Below, in pieces: positions 35,460-47,185 of a stretch of DNA of 64,000 nt. The DNA lies in contig CM046838.1 of the NCBI GenBank assembly GCA_025618425.1, positions 2,836,715 to 2,900,714 of the forward strand, given 5' to 3'. How positions within the stretch are numbered: the stretch's first letter is position 1; each line of letters begins with the position of its first letter. The notes below the pieces were generated by a model, which had not been told where the DNA came from, ran no database searches, and was given only the letters and a program-made list of their open reading frames with translations. The DNA is from Heliocidaris tuberculata. Taxonomy: Eukaryota > Echinodermata > Echinoidea > Camarodonta > Echinometridae. Both the position numbers and the translations under genes were made by a program.

Positions 35460-36815
35460 TATATTTCTTTGAAATATAGAAGTGATTTCACAAATGATGT
35501 GATAATTTAAGCCAATACCAGCACATTTGGTTTAAAGCAAAATCTTGTTTCTAATAGGAAATAAGTTTCCAAAATGTAGTTCCAGAGTTCCTGTTCTGTA
35601 TCCTATTTCGGTTAGATAGTGCAGGGAAATGTAACATTCATAGATTCTCTGGATAGTGCATGCAAGGGAATTTATTTCCTTATTTGTGACCTTCTTTAGT
35701 AACCGCATGAATTTTATCATGTTTTACGTAGTGCGTTCATTTTGTTTTTTACTCTATGGATGAGACACAAAATACTGCTTAGGGATGGATTTAGAGTCGA
35801 TGTATGCAGGTTCTACCACTTTCCTGGTGTATGTTTTTCAGCATATATGGGCATCTGAGTTTGGGGAATTTTTTTTCCGCGGGCCTCTCGATATTTTGGC
35901 CCGAGGGCCGCTCGAGTTGTAATCTGAGCATGCTAAGGGTCGCGATCGGTTGATCAAAACTTAACTCACGTAAAAAATTTTATGCTGTGATTGAAAAGAA
36001 AGAAGATTACCCTTTTAGTCATGAAAAAAAAAAAAATAATAAAGAATACCCCATTCCCGGTTGGCTCTTTCATTGGGTCTATTCATTTAGGGCTTTTGCA
36101 GTAACGGCACCAAATGTGCATTCCATGAAGCGCAGGTGGAATCATTCTTTATAAGGGGGGGGGGGGGGATATGCATGCATGTGGCACCTTTATCATTTTG
36201 GGATTATTCCACAATGTACAGAGTGAAGCTTCAGTTCAGAGTGGTCATTTGTGCCAGGTGCACTCCAAACTCTCTGACTAGACCTAAATTCTTTCTACCG
36301 AAAAACAAGTTGAGATATGATATAGGCCCGAGTTTCCCCAATTAAATCTATAGCAGCAATGACTAAAGAGCGAATTGTCTATTGTAGTTTCAAATCTAGG
36401 TAAAATTTCTTTTGTAATGCATCCAACAACAACAACAAAAAAGGGCTCTTAAAGAACAATAATTATCTTACAATGCAACAACGAGTATTAAAAATTCCAA
36501 CTCTGTAAAGTCTTATGTACTACGCTTGGCTTTCAATAAACGAAGAAAGACAACTTCTTTTTAGGGCTTTGTCTTTAACCTCGGAATACGGTATGTTGTT
36601 ATTTTCTAAAATTCTATAAAACGTTTCCAAATCACTCATTTTTCATGCAGCTTTAAACAGTATAAGTTAAAGACAATTTAGTTTACTTTTAAATCCTTTC
36701 TATTTTTGATTGATTTTTGTTTTTGTTTTATCTTGGTTTGGTTGTGTGTCATTCATAAAACTTAAATTTTCTTCATTCTGATAGATTATTTTCAATTTTT
36801 CTTCAATCTGTATTT
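35460..36815. other. Non-coding interval
   Basis: Holds a dispersed-repeat fragment at 36,130-36,230 shared with about 15,395-15,480. No supportable gene. Confidence 0.4.
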
Positions 36816-36816
36816 T

Positions 36817-36920
<104 letters not shown>

Positions 36921-37480
36921 GTAGATTTATCGATTTATCTGTAACGAATCGGTACAATGGATTATATTCTTTCTCTGTTATTTCAATCTTTAAAAACATC
37001 GGTTATGTAATTATGAAGGCTACAAGAGCCTTTGTGGAAAGAAGTTTTGAAACTGAAAATGCTACCCTGTATAAATAAAACTGCAAGTAAATTAATCAAA
37101 AATTGGTGTAAAAAGCAATTTAATGAGATAAAACAGATTAAACAAAGTTTCAAAGCATGGGAACATAGCTAAAAATATGTATCCTTACTATAATTTGGCT
37201 AAGCCCAGATCTTGTCTGTCCTTCCGTTTGTTTGACGGCGCTTTTCTCGGCGATTTTGCACTCAATCGAGCTGGGGTTTTTTGTAAACGTGGTTATATTG
37301 TTCCCAGATTGTCATGAAAGGGGTTGTTTGTGGTATTTTGGTCGCATTATTCAAAAGGTTTTTACAATTCGTAACTTTCTTTGGCAGGCCCCGAGTAAAG
37401 CTTCGAAGTTCCCAGTCCTTTCGACCTTTTTCGGGTCAGCGAAATTACATAGGCATACATTTCACGTATGGTACGCTTAA

Positions 37481-37978
37481 AGGGGAAGTTCACCCTGAAG
37501 ATTACTTGAGTTTAAAAAATGCAGAAAAAATAAAGAAAAATATTGGCGAAAGTTTGGACAAAATCCGTTAAAGAATAACGGAGTTATGGACTTTTGAAGT
37601 TTTGATTTTGTGACGTCACATGCGAGCAGCTGCCCATTGGTCATGTAATAAATATTCCATATATTCGCATTTTTTTTTACGTTCCACGATAAATTAATAT
37701 TGTTTCTTTTCAGAATCTAGTATTGAATAACATTTCTGACAATATATCAAATGCACAGACGAAAATATTCTAAATTTTTTGAGAAAACTGTATTTTATGG
37801 AATATTTATCACATTACATAATGGAGGAGCTGCTCGCATGTGACGTCACAAAATCAAAACTTCAAAAGTCCATAACTCCGTTATTCTTTAACGGATTTTG
37901 TCCAAACTTTCGCCAATATTTTTCTTTATTTTTTCTGCATTTTTTAAACTCAAGTAATCTTCGGGGTGAACTTTCCCT
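37481..37978. mobile_element. TTAA-flanked MITE (piggyBac-like), copy 2
   Basis: Same family as 17,999-18,495 in the opposite orientation, flanked by TTAA at 37,477-37,480 and 37,979-37,982. Ends AGGGGAAGTTCACCC and GGGTGAACTTTCCCT. Internal landmarks (ACGTTCCACGATAAATTAAT, GACGTCACATGCGAGCAGCT) are shared. The two copies are similar enough that both are probably recent. Confidence 0.88.
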
Positions 37979-38156
37979 TTAAGGCTATGCTGCGCTGATG
38001 AATGAACCGTCGCGTCGCGCGTAGATCTACACTGCACTAGCACTCGGCCTTCATTCAGTGTGTTTCCGTCCAGTGCATCCATGGCATGGTTGTACATGTA
38101 ACGTTAGATATAATCTGAAAATTGTTCAACAGTCAGAAATTGCCGGCGCTAATGTA

Positions 38157-39325
38157 TGGGGCGCCAAGTGTTCACCTACTTATTCCGTCCAATTCTGGCT
38201 CATTTTGTTACAAAATTCAATCAAAACTCGTTTTTGTTACAAAATTATTGAATAGCTATTCATTTTGTTACAAAATGAATTTAATAGGGTAATTTTGTAA
38301 CCAAAAAAAATTCTGTTACAAAATTAAAATTACGGAATCATTTTGTCCGATTTCATTTTGTAATGAAAATCATTCTGTTACAAAATTAACATGACAAAAT
38401 TTTCATTTTGTTACAAAAATCATTCTGTTACAAAATGAACATGTCCAATTACATTTTGTAACGAAAATTATTTTGTCCGTTCTCATTTTGTAACGAAAAT
38501 AATTTTGTTACAAAATTAACATACGAAATTATTTTGTCCATTCTCATTTTGTAACAAAAATCATTCTGTTACAAAATGAACATGACAAAATTATTTTGTT
38601 CATTTTTATTTTGTAACAAAAATTATTCTGTTACAAAATTATTTTGTTCATTTTCATTTTGTAACAAAATTCATTTGGTTACAAAATTAGCATGACAAAA
38701 TTTATTTTGTCCATTGTCATTCTGTAACAAAAATCATTTTGCTACAAAATTAGCATGACAAAATTGGTTTTGTCCATTTTCATTTTGTAACAAAAATCAT
38801 TTTGTTACAAAATTAGCATGACAAAATTTGTTTTGTCCATTTTCATTTTGTAACAAAAATCATTTTGTTACAAAATTAGCATGACAAAATTGGTTTTGCC
38901 CATTTTCATTTTGTAACAAAAATCATTTTGTTACAAAATTAGCATGACAAAATTGGTTTTGTCCATTTTCATTTTGTAACAAAATTCATTTTGTTACAAA
39001 ATCAGCATGACAAAATTGGTTTTGTCCATTTTCATTTTGTAACAAAATTCATTTTGTTACAAAATTAGCATGACAAAATTGGTTTTGTCCATTTTCATTT
39101 TGTAACAGAATGAGTTTTGAGTGAATTTTATCAGCAATTTAGGCAAGTCTGTACAGAATAGGTTGGTGAACACTTGGCGTCCATAGGGTCGCCAAGTGTT
39201 TTACCGAATAGGAAGGTGAACACTTGGCGCCTCTCTGTGCGCCAAGTGTTCACCTACCTATTCCGTAAAACACTTGGCGACCCTATGGGCGCCAAGTGTT
39301 CACCGACCTATTCGGTAAAATGCCC
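38157..39325. mobile_element. TIR element with TTTTGTTACAAAA minisatellite, copy A
   Basis: Begins GGGGCGCCAAGTGTTCACCT and has inverted ends near 39,160-39,181 (GGTGAACACTTGGCGTCC). The interior is an array of about 63-base units with palindromic cores (ATTTTGTTACAAAAT and CATTTTGTAACAAAAATCA with TAGCATGACAAAATTGG). Units diverge at the left and are near identical at the right. At 39,181-39,288 a long near-perfect hairpin (TCGCCAAGTGTTTTACCGAA ... mirrored) follows. The inverted sister copy is at 57,225-58,580. Confidence 0.82.
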
Positions 39326-39423
39326 GTGTACGTTCGCGCTCGTGCACAACATGCATGCAACCTAATCCTTCCTGCCTGTCAAATCAGCGACGTGTGTTTT
39401 TGTTGTGCGCTGTGCTTGTGCGT

Positions 39424-39452
39424 TGGGGGGGGGGGGGGGGGGGGGGTGGGGG
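39424..39452. repeat. Poly-G tract
   Basis: More than 20 consecutive G, in the flank shared (inverted) with the region around 57.1 kb. Confidence 0.85.
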
Positions 39453-39599
39453 GTGCATACTAGGCACGTATGTCTGCACGCGCGGAGATTCGATGCATCG
39501 ATGCAGTCCAGGAGCGCGCATGGAGGGCCGTGCGTGGCTGTGCAAATGTTGACGCGCGCGCGGCCTACATACGTTTCTATGCAAAATTCACAAATTTGA

Positions 39600-42500
39600 C
39601 ACTTATTATTTCACTTCTTTTATAATTGTAGAATTTTTTTGTGTGTTGCTGCCTACTTTTTTGGAAATTTTGATGCATTTGCCTGCATATTTCTTTTAGT
39701 CCGGGCTTTGTAGAGTTTTTTTTGAAAGAGTTACTGAACGAGTAATATAGGCTTGCCAGCATCATTTTCTGTTTACTTTTTGAGAAATGAACAACTGTCC
39801 AGGGTTTGAAATCCGTATGCAGGCTTTGAAGCGGATCAAGGGGTGGGGAAGCACACTTAAGATAAGGTGCCACACATATCCCACGGATCAGATGAGGGGG
39901 GGGGGGGGGGAGTCATGAGGTCTGGACCCCTTTTTATATTTTTAATACAGATCTACATGTATATTTGTGTGTGTGGTGTGTTTGTGAATTACAGGGGCAA
40001 CAATCCAGGTGGGGGGGGGCAATTCCCCGTGGAAATTTTGAATAAGTGGAAGTAGAATACCACCCCCCCCCTCTCCATTTAAAAATACTGGATCTGCCCC
40101 TGGATCCTTAGATTAACCCAAAGGAAGCTGGAAAACACAAACTCGACATACCCTACATTCAAACTGGTCGACATTCATGCATCATATCAACCACACAGCC
40201 ACTTTCAGTTAATCATTCCACTCACACAACTTACATCACTGCAAATTTACCTTGGGGTTACAATATTATTTGGTTTTTCTATATTTCATTATCATTACTT
40301 TATTTGGCAAAGAAACATTACAAGTAATAAAAATAAATTGACCAAATATACAATGCATCAACTAGAACACCAGGGACAGAAAAACTGAATTGAATAACCG
40401 TTCCATAAAGCCTACCACTGGTTGCAAACATGTACATGTACATTTTAAGTTGCACATGTACATGTATCAACTCAAAATTTATAAAAGAAGATCCAAATAA
40501 AAATATTACCTGGGTATTTAAAAAAAAATGTTATGCTACGACTGAATTCCACCACATCCCTCATTAACATGTCATTTATAATTTGAAAGAGAAAATAAAG
40601 AAAGGGGAAAATGGGGGGGGGGGGGGGGGGGGTGGGGGTGAAGAGGAAGCAATGAGTGTGAGAGAGAGAGAATACACAGGGTGTTTATATCAAAAGATTG
40701 CTAGATATTTTATTACCAATTACATTCACAAGAACTAATATACTGCAGTATACAGTTCCCTTCAAACATAATTGTGCTATAATAATGAACAAGAATAAAG
40801 TGTGTGCCATCATTTGTTACAAAACTAGAAATAGAACTCACATTGGTCATCTTTTGCATAATATAGAAAACAGAAATAAGAAAAGAGGGGAAAATAAACA
40901 GAATATTTTTAAAGAATAATAAAATAAGAGGTCATGAAAAACATTTCTCAGTTCAGCAAGCCATGCCAATAGTCTTTGACCAACTGAGTTTGTCTCAGTT
41001 AAAGGGGGAAAGCATAGATAGAGAAACAATGCATTAGCCGAGTCCGTACCAAGAGGTGAATGAACCTTACATGAATGGCATGGCGAGCATTCAGTGAGAT
41101 AAAATGTCTGAGAGTGCCACATTTTATGATACCAAACAAGGCCTAGAACATGTATATTACATGTATTTAACAAACAGAACATTGCACATAAAAATATTTT
41201 TATAATATCTCTGATGGAGAGACAGCATCATTTACTCTACCAGGACAGAGAACAGTAAATATGCAAAGCTTTGTACCATTACAGTTTGAATCTGAACTAT
41301 TTCATTAAATTATCCAGATGAGGTGGTAACATTAACATTTAATCATGTCAGACGATATATATACAGAAAACAAAAGAGAGGTAAGGATGTTTGTAATGGT
41401 AGGTTGTATCATTGTAACTTGTCTTTCAGTTATAAATGAATGTTCTGTAACTAATAAATCCATGGCACCTTATTCTTGCTAATTTATTACTTTTATTTGT
41501 TTGATGGGCAAGTCCAATGTATTTTGCCCCTTACGCTACCGACTAGATTGAAGATTTTAGTATATATTCATTATATTAATTTAAGAGCCCTACTAGAGTG
41601 TACATCCCAACAAATGTCAAGGAAAATTACACTTTCAAAGTCAATAATGCTCAGAACTCCATAATACCTGGTAACGTATGGGGAAAACAAATGACCTAAT
41701 ACACCTTAGAATTGCCCTGATATGTTGTTACTTTTTAATCATCTATCATTCCATGCATGCATAAATGAAAGGCTCCCTTTGGCTTCATGGGTGAACAAGA
41801 AGGACAGTTTGCAGCTCAGTACAATCTGCAGTGACCTTTGTGGATACCAGGAGAACCCTGCAGTCAGTCAAGGTCCAGTCTACATGGAGTTATCCTCAAG
41901 TATACTGCAAACAGTCAGAAGAACTGAAAAAAAGAAGAATCAGTTGATGAGAGATCTAATTTGTTGTCCCCTAGGTCATTTACTCATTTGAAAGATTCTG
42001 GAAAGGGCCAATCTATTGGCTAAGCTTTATTTTTTATTTACTTCTACTTTGTGTATGTACATGTATATCAACATTTTGTCTTACACCATTAAGTTTGCAA
42101 TCAGCATATGTATTTAAAACAGGAAGTATTGTTGTGCCTGATCTAAAGAAATATTAGAGATTTAAGTTTAGTATACTAAAAAGCCATTACTGTTACATGT
42201 TTATGTTTGGATAACTGAAGAAAGAAAGAGAGCATGAATTTTAAATTAATATAGCATCTGATATATTTGCATAATACACAGGTGCTTATTATGACAATGT
42301 AAAACAAATTTCGTCTTTGTTTATTCTTTTTATTTATTTATTTTTTTTGGGTGGGGGGGGGGGGAGTGTGGAATTTACTAAACAGTTAGTACTCATTCTA
42401 AGATTCATTTGAACTTGTCATTAGCTTGATGGTTTACATAGAAAAAACAACTAGTGACTGATGGAAATATGTCATAAGACTAAAAAAGTTTCAGATTACA

Positions 42501-42820
42501 ATACTTTCATTTACCTTTAGGTCCTTTGCAAGTAATGTTATGCCTGGACTAAGACAGACAGCAGTTTTCTTCAGAATACTAGCAGTGATGGCTGACTGTA
42601 CTTGCCATAGCATCAGAAGAATCCAATGTGCAGGTTACCTGTGGCATCTGTACACATGAAAGACAATTTTTTAAAAAGTTTTTAATCTTGTGCTATGGGA
42701 AGAAGTGTGTCCACTACTAATTAATGTATCCCCACCATGTCCACCCAGCAGCGACATTGAGGTTGCTAGCTCTTCTCGCTTAAGATGCAACTGTCTAGCT
42801 ATTACTTAAAAATTGATTGT
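39600..42820. other. Non-coding interval with G runs
   Basis: Contains short poly-G tracts (about 39,898-39,910, 40,613-40,632, 42,353-42,365) and a degenerate element end (CTGGATCTGCCCCTGGATCC, about 40,088). The frames at 40,847-41,182 and 41,722-41,991 look more protein-like than most but have no domain or splice support. Confidence 0.4.
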
Positions 42821-42835
42821 AGACTAGATGATATA

Positions 42836-43075
42836 TTTCAGAGGCGGTGGAATGTCGGGCTCGCACAATGGATGTGGGGGGGGGACCTTTTGTTTGGTGG
42901 ACAAAAGGTGCCCCCTTACATTGTCTGAGCCTTGGTGGAACATCGGGCTTGGACAATGGAAGTGGAGGAGGGGGCATCTTTTGTTCGCCGAACTGAAGGT
43001 GCCCCCCCCCCCCCCCCCCATTGGCCGATTCAGTGGCAGAATATCGGGCTCGGACAATGGAAGTGGGGGGGGGGG
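42836..43075. repeat. Tandem repeat, about 100-base unit with G/C runs
   Basis: Three units share TCGGGCTCGGACAATGGAAG and GGTGCCCCC...ATTG, with poly-G or poly-C expansion inside each. Both strands have chance frames through it. Confidence 0.75.
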
Positions 43076-43887
43076 TATATTATGTAAATTTGAACTGAAA
43101 TGAATAAAACGCTTTTAATTCTCATCGTCAGAAGGTACCAAGATGATTTTCTTTATATAGACGTGGGGGGGGGGGGGGGGGGAAGCAAAGCTTTATCAAG
43201 GGGCACTTTGGTGTTTTTATTTCAGAAGGTACATAAAACATACTTCACCCCCTTCCCCATGAACAGTTTAGTCAGTATTGAATATTTTTCGTTTAAAAAA
43301 TCCACAGCTCTTCCTTCTGACAAAATATTGTCCCTAAGCTTCCAAAGAAAAATTTACCCAAATGTTTAAGGGCCTTATAACACCCCATCTGACTAAAAAA
43401 AAATTTTTTTACAGAGTTTCAAAATGACCCAAAATGCAACTTTACATCCAAAATTTAAAATTGTAACCCAAACAGGGTTGACCAAGAAATACTGGGGCTG
43501 GAATTTTCGGGCAATTAATAATTACTGGTAAATACCACCTAGCAAAATTTTGACCAAAACAGGAAATTCTGAGGAAAACCACCCAAACAGTATTTTTTAA
43601 TGTTCAGTTATTACATATTATTGATAAAAGAGCCAGAATAAACAACTAGAGCAATGAAAAAATGACCTTTTTCCTGGAAGGGGGTTATACAACCTCTTGA
43701 AAAGATGAATGAGTATGCTGCGGCTTTCAGACTGTTATTAGTGTGTAAGTCAATGTGTATTCGGTTTGCACAGCAGAGTGATACGAGTACGACCATTTCT
43801 GTCTCAAAGAGCTAACGAACGAGAGACAGAATTTTCGGTCTAGGCCTATGCCCGCTATATCATATATGTAGGTATTAGTTTTTTTAC

Positions 43888-44618
43888 ACTCACGGGACCA
43901 TCACTATATGGAGCTGTGTCAATTTTGGTCTGTCACGACCTAAAAGTTGAAGAGGTAAAAACACCAATAAGGTGGTGGATCCAGTGTCAGAATACTTTTC
44001 AGAAAATCAATGATTCGATAGCAAATAAAATATCAAACGAATAGGGGTCTATCTGTCAAACTTAAATAATGAATGCTCAAAGTCCTACAGATAAAGAAGT
44101 TGATGGAATTTTAAAAAGATATTTCCTTCCGAGTGAACCCTTCCCTACGACGTGGTGTTTTTGTCCCTTGAAAAAGGTACTGTATTTCCGAACATGTGAA
44201 ACCTATGGAAAAAAAGACACAACCTTTGTTTCAATAGTGTGGTTTTCATAGGCGTAATCCCACGCGTATGAAAACCCATTTTAGGTGCTTAACTGTACAC
44301 GTTCGGTAATACAATCTGTTCGGAATTACAATCCTTGACTAAATCAGCAAAATTTTGAGAAAATACTTCCTTCTACATTTTAGAGTGATAGAATATCTAA
44401 TTTCATGCCAGATCCTTTGATAGGATCTTTATCATCTTGAACAAGTGAAATTTTCAGGCTGTTTTTGGTCGGTGATCTTGCTCCTCTGCCGCACACATAT
44501 GTGCAAGATATCACACACTTGCTATGGGAGGCAATTGCTCACGGTATGAAGGTACACAGTGCGAGGTTATCTCCAATAACCTCGCATAAGTGTGAGTGTT
44601 TTTTTTTTACTACTAATA
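43888..44618. repeat. R2 repeat interrupted by inverted R1; target of the Gypsy element
   Basis: 43,888-43,968 and 44,341-44,597 match 22,671-22,995, while 43,970-44,340 is R1 in reverse complement (compare 19,756-20,144). R1 therefore sits inside R2 here. The Gypsy LTR starts immediately to the right of this block. Confidence 0.75.
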
Positions 44619-44622
44619 GTAC
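44619..44622. repeat. Target site duplication GTAC (left)
   Basis: GTAC directly precedes the left LTR and recurs at 56,491-56,494. Joined across the element, the empty site would be the palindrome TAATAGTACTATTA. Confidence 0.85.
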
Positions 44623-45047
44623 TGTTGCGATCGCCGAGGTATTATTGGTTGCTTACCAATAATCGTCGTCGTACTCGTCGTAGTCGTCGCTCAGCAGTAT
44701 GCTCCGGTATGTCACTATGTCTATGTAGGTGTTTTCTTGTCAATCGTCTTGTCTGGTTCTTCGTTCTGTTCACATCTTGTTCTCGTTTTCCTGTACTGCT
44801 CCCTGGGCCGGGCGTACGTAATTGTACGCGCCGTGCGCTATTGTGCGCACACACACTCGGGCGAGGGGTGCTGATTATCAGAGCTATACATGCTCCTTCA
44901 ATTAGCTCTGCTGATTATCAAATAGCGCCCCCTGGCGCCCAGAGTTGCATATACTTGGTCGAGGGTAGTCATTGTCGAGGGGCGCTCAATTATACTTAGC
45001 GCCCACTCGCGCCCTGAGCTACATGTGCGGGGGGCATTTTCACTTCA
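44623..45047 (-). repeat. Gypsy 3' LTR (425 bp)
   Basis: In element orientation it starts TGAAGTGAAAATGCC and ends CGATCGCAACA (TG...CA). Differs from the other LTR at about two places (near 44,763 and 44,785). Contains CpG-rich inverted motifs (GGCGCGTACAATTACGTACG) and a CTCF-like site at 44,923-44,938. Confidence 0.93.
44923..44938 (-). promoter_or_regulatory. CTCF-like motif in 3' LTR
   Basis: On the minus strand GCGCCAGGGGGCGCTA matches the classical CTCF core CCACCAGGGGGCGCTA at 14 of 16 positions. The identical site is in the 5' LTR. Binding in this organism is inferred only. Confidence 0.5.
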
Positions 45048-45060
45048 CACCTCCCGACCA
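45048..45060 (-). promoter_or_regulatory. Polypurine tract (plus-strand primer)
   Basis: In element orientation the bases just before the 3' LTR read GGTCGGGAGGTG, a short purine-rich tract directly adjacent to the LTR start TGAAGTG. Confidence 0.55.
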
Positions 45061-45916
45061 ACAAGATTTATGCCCATAAATCTAAAATGTCCAGAACATT
45101 AAAATTTTAATGTAATGCCCAAGCCCTACGCTATAGAAAGGGGGCGAATCTGCATTACATATTTATTTCATAGGAGAAATAAATCTATATTGCATTATAT
45201 GTGTCATATGTCACTGGAAATTATTTTCCGTCAGAACAAACAAAAAATTGCATATACAGACGCTGATGGAATCACTAAGTTCTCATTTTACACGTACCTC
45301 TTCACAATGATTCACAAATAATATGAAAAGGAATAATGGCCCATGAATTTACATATTATTTACATATTTACATCATCGCAGGCCATTCTTGCATAACAAT
45401 ATATAATTTATTCCTGGTCTTTGGGGAGTTGCTTACAGGGCCAACTCTGATGAGCATCCTTCCACTGGTCAAAGGTATAATCTGGACAATCCGGCTCAGT
45501 ACGTCGAGCAGACTTCTCAGTCTGAAGCAGACCTAGTCCACTCATATACATGGAAGGGCCACCGGCTGAAACCTGTAAAACCCCGAAAAGCGCCAAGGAA
45601 ATACTGTTATGTATATTGCACCTGAAGAAAGCATAAGTCTGAAACAGCCTAAACCCGGCTTGCCCTAAGCCATAAGCCATAATCTACAAATACTCTCTAC
45701 TTTGGGGGTGAAGGCTGACATTAAAAAAATTACCATTACCTGAATTCAGTTGGAAATATTTTAACTGAATTTTCGAACAAAACAAAAAAAGGATCCATTA
45801 CGGCTCTTGGTGTATTGACCAAGTATAAAGGTACTTCCCTTCAGACTAAGGTACATGTAACATTACATTAAATCTATTTACACTATATACAAAATTTGCC
45901 ATGTTGGTGGCCGGCT
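45061..45916 (-). other. Gypsy region between ORF3 and 3' LTR
   Basis: About 0.86 kb. A small minus-strand frame at 45,680-45,408 (90 codons) ends in YTFDQWKDAHQSWPCKQLPK and has an acceptor-like TTTTACAG just before GTTTCAGCC (45,572). It could be a small accessory exon or chance. No domain recognised. Confidence 0.4.
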
Positions 45917-47185
45917 CTACAGACCATAAAGTCGCATGGCATTGTTGGTTGCCAGCGACATTAGGTCGGGCAAGGAGATTCCTCGCACACCTGCCACCAA
46001 CGCCCCTACATCACCCAGGAAATCGGGGGAGTTTGTCTTCATTCTTGGATGGGGGGCGAGGTGAGGGGCGTCCGTCTCCAAAAGGAGACGGTCTGCGGGA
46101 ATCTCCTGCACTGCCCGGCGCTGCACGGAGTTGAAGTTTCGGACTAATCCAGTCAGCCCAAAGTAGCAATGGGGGAACAGGTCAGTCCAAGCCTTCAGCT
46201 GTTCTGGGTTGCTGTTAAAGCAGTGAATGTGGATTCGCTGCAGCGTCGAGCAGCGCTGCCGGAGGAGGCGGCGACTGATGTTGTGCACCGCTCTTCCTTC
46301 CAGATCATGGGGGCCGCCTCGCAGGTGCATCACAAGGATTCTTCCTTGAGTGCCCAGACCAAGGAGGCGAGAAAATAGTGCCTCCTGGTCGGGCCATCGC
46401 TGGGGGGGAACAGTAAAGTCAAAACCTACCTCACTGAGCCCCACGACCATGGGGTTGTTAAGATGCCCCACGAGGCTGCCCCAGTGCTCCTCCCTAAAGC
46501 CGCTGGCATGCTTGGGGTGTATCCCCATCGCAATCTTCCAGCAGCCCTTCGTGGGGTATTTTGCTAACACCCTATCCAGGAAGTGTGGGTCCTGGTAGTA
46601 CTTTGGATCACAGAAGTTCAGGACACCTCCTACTAGCTCAACAGGGTGTTTTGGATGGGCTGCTGGAAGTTTTACCCCACTGTACCAACCACTCCTATCG
46701 GGATGGAAATGGGAATCAAACCCAGAAAGAGGGGGTAAAAAGGGTGTGGCAATGGGGAGCCGCCCCTTTGGTAGTGTTTGGATTAGAGCCGGTTCCTCCA
46801 AGAATCTTTGGAGTCCCCGACCCCTGCCTTTTGGACGAGGAGCCGGTGGGGCAAGGAAACGCTCCAGCCCTCGACCTCTTCCCCTCCCTACGGCCGGAGT
46901 ATGGGATGAAGCTGGGGGTGGGGGCGGAACGAGTTCCGCCTCGCCGCCACTCACAGCTGCCACCTTCGTTGGCTGAGCGGGGCGTTCATAAGGAGTTCCC
47001 CCGGCTTTGAAGAGTTTCCCTTTCACCCTTCGCAGCTTTCTCTTCCAGGTTCGCTTGGATGGTCCAGGGGGTGGAGGGGGGCCCATCTGATTCAGGATTT
47101 CAGGCTTCAGAATGTTGGACGGCTGGTCCGTCCCAAAATCCGCCTCTGAGGGGGCACAGATTGACATGGCGTCCTCTTGTTCCAT
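45917..47185 (-). CDS. Gypsy ORF3: TatD-family metal-dependent nuclease
   Basis: I place the start at the ATG at 47,185 (422 residues), because a good acceptor (TCTTTCTATTCTTTTGACACAG) lies between the pol stop and this ATG. An in-frame ATG at 47,320, inside the end of pol, would give 467. Numbering below is from 47,320. Residues 46-200 are Pro-rich and basic, with KRTWKRKLRRVKGK and two copies of a GRGRGLxRFL unit. Residues 200-467 are a TatD-type TIM-barrel hydrolase: DSHFHPD (H204, H206), GLSEVGFDF (E297), VMHLRG (H332), HIHCFN (H366) and ETDAPHL (D417). All metal and catalytic positions of the family are present in order and spacing. TatD proteins are DNA/RNA exonucleases or endonucleases. 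The ORF lies where env lies in errantiviruses. A role in processing cDNA, RNA-DNA hybrids or integration ends is inference. Confidence 0.88.
   Translation of the reverse strand: MEQEDAMSICAPSEADFGTDQPSNILKPEILNQMGPPPPPGPSKRTWKRKLRRVKGKLFKAGGTPYERPAQPTKVAAVSGGEAELVPPPPPASSHTPAVGRGRGRGLERFLAPPAPRPKGRGRGLQRFLEEPALIQTLPKGRLPIATPFLPPLSGFDSHFHPDRSGWYSGVKLPAAHPKHPVELVGGVLNFCDPKYYQDPHFLDRVLAKYPTKGCWKIAMGIHPKHASGFREEHWGSLVGHLNNPMVVGLSEVGFDFTVPPQRWPDQEALFSRLLGLGTQGRILVMHLRGGPHDLEGRAVHNISRRLLRQRCSTLQRIHIHCFNSNPEQLKAWTDLFPHCYFGLTGLVRNFNSVQRRAVQEIPADRLLLETDAPHLAPHPRMKTNSPDFLGDVGALVAGVRGISLPDLMSLATNNAMRLYGL

Noticed and set aside
37779..38097. 67-69-codon frames also present at 17,995-18,198 and 18,387-18,593
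   Set aside because: They are translations of the two copies of the TTAA MITE arms. The apparent conservation reflects the shared DNA repeat, not a protein.
40847..41182. 111-codon minus-strand frame
   Set aside because: Fairly protein-like composition but no domain, no splice context and no conservation evidence available.
42520..42650. Possible minus-strand exon (good acceptor at about 42,648 and donor at about 42,520)
   Set aside because: The in-phase frame after the acceptor stops after 22 codons, the other open frame has an upstream stop, and no partner exons were found nearby.
44592..44999. 135-codon frame in the LTR (and its copy at 56,048-56,442)
   Set aside because: It lies wholly inside the LTRs, antisense to the element, is frameshifted between the two copies by the single-base indel, and shows no domain.
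46561..47010. Plus-strand frames of 76-149 codons opposite ORF3
   Set aside because: They are antisense shadows of a GC-rich, strongly coding minus-strand ORF with TatD motifs.
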